Assembly (NCBI GenBank): GCA_030685235.1
Contig: MU839149.1
Coordinates: 62,001-126,000 of the forward strand
DNA: 64,000 nt
DNA from: Copromyces sp. CBS 386.78
Taxonomy: Eukaryota > Ascomycota > Sordariomycetes > Sordariales > Sordariaceae
Direction of reading: 5' to 3'
Part shown: piece after piece, positions 57,493-64,000 of the stretch
Layout: the number at the start of each line of letters is the position of its first letter
How positions within the stretch are numbered: position 1 is the stretch's first letter
Made by a program: the position numbers and the translations under genes
Notes under the pieces: generated by a model
What the model was told of the DNA's origin: nothing
Database searches by the model: none
Seen by the model: only the letters and a program-made list of their open reading frames with translations

Positions 57493-58401
57493 ATGCATCT
57501 CCGAACCTTCACCACCCTCGCGGCGGTAACCACCACCGTCTCCGCGCTTGCTGCTCCTCCCCATGCTCACCAAGCAGTCGCGGCCATCGGCCCTGAAGTC
57601 ACCCAACCCCCTTCCCTCCAGACTCGCCAGGATCAGGTCCACGGTGCCTTCCGCGCCGAACCGCGTCCCAGAGTCGTCAACGGGATCAAGAAACGCGACT
57701 CGGATGAAGGCGATAATGATGATTCTTTCCCCGTCAGCTTCTCCACCAGCCTGAAGCCTCTCTACACCTCCTGCGCCTTGGCCTATGAATCGCTCATAAC
57801 CTCGGCCCCCCAACCCACCGGCAAGGTTGAAGACTGGCTGGCGGAGGCCCTCGACGATGATCAAATCTGGACGTCGGCAACCTCCGAGGTGGATCCCTAC
57901 GGGAATGTCTGCGGGACTTTCAAAAGCCCCTTGACGCCGCCGGCTAGCTTGGCTTCGAGCTACTCGGCCTTCACCTCGGCGACGGCCAGTTATCTGTCAG
58001 CCCACCAGTCCGAAGTGACGAGTCTGGCAAGCGCGTGCTCGCCCGTCTACTACGATGTCGTGTTCACCATGTTGATGCCGTATTCAAACTACGAGCAGTG
58101 CACGAGCAGGTATTATCCTTATATGAGCGTTTATGCGAGCTTGGCGTGCGCGGCGAACACGCGGGATTGTTCCTTGACGAGCCAGTACGCGCCCAAGACG
58201 ACGGGCGCGGGTGCGGGCGCAGGTCATGCGGCGGATGCGACGACGACTGCTGCCGGTTCGGGAGCCACTGGTGCTAGTGGGAGTGGCGCCGCCGGTGCCT
58301 CGTCGACTACCACGGCTTCGGGGAATGCGGGCGCTCCCAAGCAGACTTTTGCTGCGGCTGCGGCGTTGGCTGGGTTTGTCGCTGCTGTTGCGGCGCTCTA
58401 G
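57493..58401 (+). CDS. Secreted, probably GPI-anchored protein (paralogue B)
   Basis: This is a single-exon frame of 302 residues. It has a signal peptide (MHLRTFTTLAAVTTTVSALA), then a pro-like region with a KKR site (about residue 59). A Cys-containing core follows (SCALAYESLITSAPQPTG, then a WL and a PPASLASSYSAFTSA segment, about 80-190). After that come further cysteines with Tyr-rich stretches, a Gly/Ala/Ser/Thr-rich stalk (about 238-280) and the terminal hydrophobic tail FAAAAALAGFVAAVAAL with no residues after it. This layout is that of a GPI-anchored wall or membrane protein. Core spacing and the C...P...WL...C...PASL.S.YS motif order match the neighbour at 55411-56378. Function is unknown. 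Confidence 0.82.
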   Translation: MHLRTFTTLAAVTTTVSALAAPPHAHQAVAAIGPEVTQPPSLQTRQDQVHGAFRAEPRPRVVNGIKKRDSDEGDNDDSFPVSFSTSLKPLYTSCALAYESLITSAPQPTGKVEDWLAEALDDDQIWTSATSEVDPYGNVCGTFKSPLTPPASLASSYSAFTSATASYLSAHQSEVTSLASACSPVYYDVVFTMLMPYSNYEQCTSRYYPYMSVYASLACAANTRDCSLTSQYAPKTTGAGAGAGHAADATTTAAGSGATGASGSGAAGASSTTTASGNAGAPKQTFAAAAALAGFVAAVAAL

Positions 58402-58680
58402 GTTCTTCAGGGCCGAGGTTTTTGGATATTGGAAAGGTGGTGGGTGTACCCAAGGAAGGAGATCTGTGGAAGGGGAGAAACATGTTCGAGAAGCTGGACG
58501 CAATCATTTTAGGACGTCGTCCAACGTCCTCTTCTTCACAGTGGCGGCTGGGGGAAAGGGATTGGGGCTGGCAAGAGTTGGAAAACATAATCTGTAATGT
58601 CTCAATGATAGTAGGTAGGTACCTATATATGATGATTTATACCCCTCACCTATTTGCTTCCTGCCTCGCCCCTCCCTACC

Positions 58681-61518
58681 CTACTCAGTCTTTTGATGTT
58701 CTCCCTTTTCTGTACCCCCAGCAACGCTGCTTCGCTCCGCTTCAACAACAACAACAACCTCCGGCTGTTGTTCCTGCTGCGGGTCCTCCCAAAGCGAAAG
58801 CGCCTCCTCCCTCCTCAGAATCTTCGACCTCCCCTTCGCCCTCTCGCTCAACACCGTCCTCGCCCTGACGCCTCTCTTCCTCGCCACCGCCGTGCTCATC
58901 TTCAGTCCCAATGGATCCTCCACAAACTCCACCGCCAACAGCACCGCCGAAACCACCAAGAACCCCATGACGACAAACACCCCGCTGACCTCCAACGCAA
59001 TAAACACGGTGCTCCTATACCTGATCACCGCCGTCACGCCTCCCACAATCGCTCCCAGAAGGATCAACATGCCCGGCTGGCCCGCCACCGCCAGCGCGAC
59101 AGCGCTCAGCACAATCGGCCACAAAGCGTTCATGCTGTACCAGTACACCTGCGACACATGCAGCGGCATCTTGGTCCAGTTTTTGACCGCGATGTCGACC
59201 ATGGCCAGGTGCTCGGCGTCGCCTCCGCGGAACGCGAGCTTGTACCACGCGATGAGGAAGGTGACCGTGTTGACGGAGCGGGCGAACATGTGTTCCAGCG
59301 TGGTCAGGGTCCAGAGCAGATAGCCGATTTTCAGCAGGTCCAATTTGCGGGATTTCCACTTTTGCATGTGCTCGCCGTTGTTTTTCTTTTTGCTGCTCTC
59401 TTCTTCGTCCGCGTCTGCGTCTGCGTCGGCGTCGGCGTCTGAATCCGAGACGAGATGCAAAGTGGACATGCCACCGCCGGCGTCTGCTACGAGCTGAGAG
59501 GGATCTGGATCGGAAGGGTCGGGAACATGAACGTCGTAGATGGTCAGCGTGGCTATCACCACCCCGCCCGCGAAATCCCACGCCAGTTTTTGGATGAAAC
59601 TGAAGGCGTACCACCACCATGAGAAACCCAGGGCGTACTCGAGGAAGAAGGCCGGGTTGTTGCCGAGCGCGAGCCGGAGGTCTTCCATGGGCGTGTACCA
59701 CATCCAGTTTCCTAGCCAGGGAGCAAAAATGGTGCGGATGTGGTTGAGCAGGATGGCGGCCATGAGGTAGATGATGAGGGATAAGTAGCCGGATGAGAGA
59801 AGGGCGGACTTGAGGAGCGGCCAGCGGTCGATGGCGCCGCCTGTGAAGGCCCCGGCGGAGAAGTGGTCGAGGAAGGTGAGGAGGCCGGTGTTTTCGGAGG
59901 CTGCGTCGGTGGGTGGGGTGGTGTCGGGGTTGGTGGAGGGCCCGCGGAGTAGACGAGAGATGCGAGAGGGCACGAAGCGGGTGAGCATAGATCCTGGTCC
60001 GCCTCCGCCCTGGAGCTGAGGAAAAGTGGCCAAGGAGGAGGTGCGTTGAGACAGAAAGCGCATGTCGTTGATGGTGTATGTTGTTGTTGTTGTTGTTGTT
60101 GAAGTGCTTGACCGTTTTCGGAGACTCTTGACTTTCTCAACAAAGGCAGCGGCTCGGAGGCGATAAAGAGAGACCCCGAGGGGATGCGATTCGGCCGCAT
60201 TCGCTGCCAGCTGGGAATCCACTGATGAATTCTGTGCCTTGCTAGCGCGAGCCCCCTCCTTCGTCAGTCGACTAAGAACCAACAAGGCCGTGTCATAGTC
60301 GGGGTCGCTCGGGTCCTTGATAATCAATGGGTTGTGGCTGTTGCCATTGGGCAACTCCGACATGAAGGGGTAGCTGGCTATGCCTTCCATGAAGTTGGCG
60401 ACGTTGCTGAGCATGTCTAGCGGTAACCAGTCGTCATACTCCTTCAGGAGCTCCTCGTAGATGGGCTTCTGGGAGATGATCATGCTGAGGGAGCGCAGGT
60501 CTCGAGCCACGTCCGCGAAGATGTAGATGAGTGCCGCTGTCAAGCCGTTGGTATCGTCGTAGAACTGACGCAGTTTCTTGGGGACATGGTCGATCCATAC
60601 CGTTTGTACCTTGGTGAGTTTACTCGGGGGAGTTCCCAGTTTCATCGGCACGTATTGTTCGGGCCGCCGTTCAAATCCTTGCTGGGCTTGATGCAAGCGT
60701 GTGCACCAAGTGGCAGAGCTTCCCGTTAACAAGATGGATAGCAAGTAGATGGGTCTCTCCAGCGCTTCCTGGGCCTGCTTGACAAGCCCGGTACATCGGA
60801 CCCGGTCTTCAGTCGCCGGAACAGAAATAGGGCCCGTCAAGAAATCGTTGAGCACCAGCAGGAATACCAAGGTGTCGGCGATGACACCAACCATCATCAT
60901 CTCAGCCACGGCACCTTCGTCAGGATCAGACAGATTCCACCTGGCCAAACTCCAGTGCCTGTTCCAGTGTGTCCAAGCGTAGAGCACCAGCGAGGATGTC
61001 GGGGCATTCTGATCAGACTGGTCGTGAACATGACACAGCCGGAGAACGGACCGGCTGCAGATGACGGCGCATTGCCCGGCGATAATCATGTTTGCCTGCT
61101 GGATGTTGAAGCCCAGCCGCTGCACCGGCGCAGCCAAGTCCGAACTCCTCAGCTCAAACATGACCGTGGCCAGCTCTGGGTCGCTCAGGGCGACATAGGC
61201 CTTGGTGCGGTCCAGATGGCGAGGGTCCGGGTGGAAAGATACCAGGCCTCCGAGCAAGCCGGTGAGTGAAGCAACGGCGGTCTCCACTAGGACAGGAACG
61301 CCGTTATTGATGAGTGAATCGACCTGATCGCTGCCTTTGGTTGAGTGTGTTTGTTGTATCAGGAGGGCGAGCCAGAGTTCTCGGGATTGGAGGGGGCGCG
61401 CGGAGACGCAGAGCCAGCAGAGAGCTATGCGGGCGAGGATGAACAGGTCTTCATCCTGGATGGATTCGACGACCCGGCATATTTCCTGCTGAAGCCGACT
61501 ACGCTTGTCGATGTCCAT
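58681..61518 (-). CDS. Multi-pass membrane protein with an N-terminus resembling an NLR winged-helix region
   Basis: This is a single-exon frame of 945 residues with an ATG at 61518. Residues about 20-55 (DLFILARIALCWLCVSARPLQSRELWLAL) resemble the winged-helix segment that follows the NACHT domain in fungal NLR-like proteins. The region around 160-200 (LVLYAWTHWNRHW) resembles the segment after it. No Walker A or B motif or NACHT domain is present upstream in the same or other frames. The middle is soluble, with a Thr run (about 470-480). From about residue 570 there are roughly seven hydrophobic segments, separated by an Asp-Ala repeat and Lys-rich loop (about 693-720). The tail is basic then acidic. 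It may be a derived fusion in which an NLR arm is tethered to a membrane. Function is not known. Confidence 0.8.
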   Translation of the reverse strand: MDIDKRSRLQQEICRVVESIQDEDLFILARIALCWLCVSARPLQSRELWLALLIQQTHSTKGSDQVDSLINNGVPVLVETAVASLTGLLGGLVSFHPDPRHLDRTKAYVALSDPELATVMFELRSSDLAAPVQRLGFNIQQANMIIAGQCAVICSRSVLRLCHVHDQSDQNAPTSSLVLYAWTHWNRHWSLARWNLSDPDEGAVAEMMMVGVIADTLVFLLVLNDFLTGPISVPATEDRVRCTGLVKQAQEALERPIYLLSILLTGSSATWCTRLHQAQQGFERRPEQYVPMKLGTPPSKLTKVQTVWIDHVPKKLRQFYDDTNGLTAALIYIFADVARDLRSLSMIISQKPIYEELLKEYDDWLPLDMLSNVANFMEGIASYPFMSELPNGNSHNPLIIKDPSDPDYDTALLVLSRLTKEGARASKAQNSSVDSQLAANAAESHPLGVSLYRLRAAAFVEKVKSLRKRSSTSTTTTTTTYTINDMRFLSQRTSSLATFPQLQGGGGPGSMLTRFVPSRISRLLRGPSTNPDTTPPTDAASENTGLLTFLDHFSAGAFTGGAIDRWPLLKSALLSSGYLSLIIYLMAAILLNHIRTIFAPWLGNWMWYTPMEDLRLALGNNPAFFLEYALGFSWWWYAFSFIQKLAWDFAGGVVIATLTIYDVHVPDPSDPDPSQLVADAGGGMSTLHLVSDSDADADADADADEEESSKKKNNGEHMQKWKSRKLDLLKIGYLLWTLTTLEHMFARSVNTVTFLIAWYKLAFRGGDAEHLAMVDIAVKNWTKMPLHVSQVYWYSMNALWPIVLSAVALAVAGQPGMLILLGAIVGGVTAVIRYRSTVFIALEVSGVFVVMGFLVVSAVLLAVEFVEDPLGLKMSTAVARKRGVRARTVLSERAKGRSKILRREEALSLWEDPQQEQQPEVVVVVEAERSSVAGGTEKGEHQKTE
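59403..59440 (-). repeat. Hexanucleotide run encoding Asp-Ala repeats
   Basis: GTCTGC/GTCGGC units on the plus strand, read on the minus strand, give about six Asp-Ala pairs. They fall in a loop between membrane segments of the 945-residue protein. Confidence 0.85.
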
Positions 61519-62315
61519 GATCGATGTGGTTCAGGTGGCTCTGGGGTTTTGCCAACAGATAGAATCTGTTATGGCCCCGGGATGTCAAAGACTGCTACAG
61601 AAGTATCGTCTTTATAGACCCAAACAAATGGAGATAACAACCTCTTCGGCTCTCGGCTGCATCTCAACGGGGCTTTGAGACCCAAAGAAGCGCTGGGTAA
61701 GGCATATTGAAACACAATCGGACTTCAGCCGCTCCCCGGAGCCAATGATTCACGTTGATGGTCGCTGCACTGCTTGCGCCACAAATAATCAATAGTGCGG
61801 GGAGTGGGACAGTCGATGTCTTCAATGACGGAAAGCTGGCAACAAGAGAGTTGCACTCCAGCTTAGCGGTGCGTGCCAAATGCGGCAAGTGTTCCGAGAC
61901 TTTCAACGTCCACCGTTGTCGCCGTTCAACGTCTTCTCTCTTCTACAGAAAGTTGAGGAACATAGGTAGATGAGACACAATAACAAAATAAGATGCCGCT
62001 ATCAGTGTGCATGTTCGTCTACCGCGTGTCGTTGATATCTTGGTATCCGCCTGTCCAGTATCAGCCACTCCTCGCAGCGGTTGATCCCGCAACCGAATGG
62101 CATCGGCGTAATTGCACGAGCGTCTTCCCTGAGCCCCAGGCCCTATCGATCTTTTGTTCAGACATATTCAAGAAATGCAGCCAAATAGTCGTTGAATCAT
62201 GTTCGTAAAGTCATGTCGTCGTTAAATCATCATCCTGCGGTTACCGCCTCCCTTTTCTCCCGAGAGTTCGACGCCGCCAAAGTCCCTGCCAGGCTGCCGG
62301 CCTCAGTGAGCTCAA
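61519..62315. other. Intergenic region between two minus-strand membrane-protein genes
   Basis: This should contain the promoter of the left gene and the 3' flank of the right gene. Only short unrecognised frames occur. I looked here for a missing NACHT-coding exon and found none. Confidence 0.6.
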
Positions 62316-64000
62316 TCAAGCAATGACACCCATCTCCACCGTCTCCTTGGAATTTCCTCTCTTCTGACTCTCATCACTCTCCTTCCCCTTATCCAGCGGC
62401 GGTACTCTTCGAGGAGTCTCCCTCGCAAACGCACCGACCTTTCCTCCCTTGCCGTCTCCCAATCCAACTATCTCGGCCCCCTCCTTTCCGACTACTCCAA
62501 ACTTGACAGTTACCGCACCCAAGTCGCTAGGCAGGTAGGTCTTTGCTGCATCCGTTGCGGCCTGCTCGCGCAGCCAATGTGTTTGGGAACTCTTGAGGAG
62601 CTCGCAGGGTCCGGCGAGACGGAGGACGGGGAGGGACTCGTGGGAGTGCATGTGGCTCAGATAGAACGAGAGAAACACGATAAGAGCGACCAAGAGGAGA
62701 GGCAGGAGGAGGAGGAGGAGGGCGCGCGACCGGGAGAGGAAGGGGAGGGGGTAAGTGGAGGTAAGAAGGGTGGTGGTGTTCTCGGTGGATCCAGATTGAG
62801 ACGCAGTGGTTGATTGTAAAAGAGCACCGATGGAGAGATGTATGAAAGACTCGATGCCGTCGATTGTCCAGGTATTGCGCTGGGGAGTCTGGCCGGTGTA
62901 GGCTATGGCACGGTTGGTGGAGGTGGAGTTGGAGAACATGGGTTGGACGCCTGACACGCTCGGAGCGGAGAGGATGGGAGCAACGGCAAACCAGAGGAGA
63001 AGTTCGTTGAGGGCGGTTGAGGAGCTGGAGGTGTTGGTGTGAAGGGTCTCGAGGGATGAGAGGGTCGGGAGAGTAGCGTTGTCCGAGAGAATCGGCGGGT
63101 TGCCAACGGTGATGATGTCGTCTGTAGCCGAGACGATAACCTCGCAAGCTATAGCTGAGACGCTCTTCATGGTGCCAAGGCTGAGATTGGATTGCTTGCC
63201 GCCTTCGATGGTTCCGTTGAGAGCGGCGAATACCAGAGTCGCTCTGGTTCGGTGGAATGCCTCAAAGGTGAAATTGTCGGTCCAGATCGTCAACTGAGGG
63301 TTAGGGCGCACATAGACCTCTGATGGGGTACGTTTCTCGCCTTTTAGAGAGCTGATACTGGATCGGGTCCAGTTGGTAGGAAAGGCGTTCAACGGTTTCC
63401 CGCTTCGGATGAGCTGTTCCACTGCGCGTGGGCTGCACGATACAGTTGTCTGCAATCTGACGGCCCGAGCAGAAAAGCTTCCCTTTGTGCCGAGCACCTC
63501 CCGATCAACATACCAATCCCGGTGTTCTGGCAGGGCTTCTGAGGCTGGGTCCATAGCCCACGAGTTGTACGTAGTTAGGACGCCCATGTTGGCAAAACTC
63601 GGTGCTTCAGTTTGCTGGAATGACTCTGCAAGCCCACCACCAGGCGTGTAATTGCTCTTGAGTTCGACCTCCCTCGTCGTCTGTGTATACGCCTGCCCAA
63701 CCAACGGTATCCCGGCGAGCGGTGTCAGGATTGCTGCTACCGCACACACGACCATCACTCCCATGGCAACCGCCTTTACTTCGATAAAAGCCCTCGGAGC
63801 AGCCAGGATGGACCCCCGTGTTGTTGCCAGGTACGCCTCCAGACCCCTCATTGTCATGGTCTGCTTGGTCAACAGCGGCCATATAGCGGCCTCACATAGG
63901 GCAAGAGCCACATAGGCAAGTGCCCCCAGTCCAATGATGTAAACGAGAGTGATGATGCCCTGAACAGTTGGCAGGTGTTCCGCAGTCCATCGGTCGATGG
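62316..64000 (-). CDS. Membrane glycoprotein, 5' end beyond the window (partial)
   Basis: The minus-strand frame is open from the right window edge to the stop at 62316, so the start codon lies outside. About 561 residues are visible. Near the edge is a hydrophobic segment (GIITLVYIIGLGALAYVALALCEAAIW), then a second (AVAMGVMVVCAVAAILTPLAGIPLV). A roughly 300-residue Ser/Thr-rich region follows with many NxS/T sites (NYT, NWT, NFT, NGT, NLS, NAT, NTS, NST), probably extracellular. A strong transmembrane segment comes next (LLLLLLPLLLVALIVFLSFYL), then a charged cytosolic tail of about 115 residues. The arrangement resembles the family of large fungal membrane proteins with a long extracellular domain, but I recognise no named family. 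Confidence 0.8.
   Translation of the reverse strand, partial: IDRWTAEHLPTVQGIITLVYIIGLGALAYVALALCEAAIWPLLTKQTMTMRGLEAYLATTRGSILAAPRAFIEVKAVAMGVMVVCAVAAILTPLAGIPLVGQAYTQTTREVELKSNYTPGGGLAESFQQTEAPSFANMGVLTTYNSWAMDPASEALPEHRDWYVDREVLGTKGSFSARAVRLQTTVSCSPRAVEQLIRSGKPLNAFPTNWTRSSISSLKGEKRTPSEVYVRPNPQLTIWTDNFTFEAFHRTRATLVFAALNGTIEGGKQSNLSLGTMKSVSAIACEVIVSATDDIITVGNPPILSDNATLPTLSSLETLHTNTSSSSTALNELLLWFAVAPILSAPSVSGVQPMFSNSTSTNRAIAYTGQTPQRNTWTIDGIESFIHLSIGALLQSTTASQSGSTENTTTLLTSTYPLPFLSRSRALLLLLLPLLLVALIVFLSFYLSHMHSHESLPVLRLAGPCELLKSSQTHWLREQAATDAAKTYLPSDLGAVTVKFGVVGKEGAEIVGLGDGKGGKVGAFARETPRRVPPLDKGKESDESQKRGNSKETVEMGVIA

Noticed and set aside
1..64000. CRISPR array or bacterial operon structure
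   Set aside because: No regularly spaced direct repeats of suitable size occur. Spliced genes and tRNA introns show that this is a eukaryotic nuclear sequence.

Overview
The window reads as nuclear DNA of a filamentous ascomycete, most likely Neurospora crassa or a very close Sordariaceae relative. This is inferred from gene content and style. Introns are short (50-85 nt) with GTAAGT-like donors and GCTAAC/TACTAAC branch sites. tRNA genes are scattered singly, intergenic spaces are long (1-8 kb), and intergenic DNA is full of TAGGTAGG/ACCTAGGT tracts. The set and order of a LIS1 homologue, an XMAP215/Stu2 homologue, an APP-like protein and the F-box/WD40 protein FWD-1 match what I remember of a Neurospora locus. 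No database search was possible.

Layout. Positions 1-7836 show no gene I can support, only a (TG)27 microsatellite and a strong 20-bp inverted repeat. Next come a tRNA-Leu(AAG) with an intron (7837-7946) and a 2,912-residue NRPS-like gene on the minus strand (8257-17097, three exons). Most of its catalytic signature residues are substituted. After a 2.5-kb spacer lie tRNA-Val(AAC) (19560-19633), a Dcr2-like metallophosphoesterase that appears to carry a one-base frameshift (20123-21762), and an APP-like small protein on the minus strand (22024-22647).

A divergent pair of microtubule/dynein genes follows: LIS1/PAC1 (25652-27158, minus) and an XMAP215/Stu2 polymerase (29712-32677, plus), sharing a 2.5-kb promoter region. 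A 5.4-kb spacer leads to an MFS hexose transporter (38085-39783). After it come a 1,364-residue disordered repeat protein with a C-terminal CxxC motif (41531-45625), the F-box/WD40 substrate receptor FWD-1 (47520-50532) and the ESCRT-III protein Vps60 (51548-52204).

The last 12 kb look accessory. There are two related secreted, probably GPI-anchored proteins (55411-56378 and 57493-58401). A 945-residue membrane protein (58681-61518, minus) has an N-terminus resembling the winged-helix part of fungal NLRs but no NACHT domain. A membrane glycoprotein (62316 to the right edge, minus) is cut by the window end.

Most genes work independently. The plausible functional links are LIS1 with XMAP215 (microtubule plus-end and dynein control) and the two GPI-type paralogues. 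The most unusual object is the NRPS-like protein: a long, intact, spliced reading frame whose carrier, condensation and adenylation motifs are altered, while its epimerization-type domain keeps HHxxxD.
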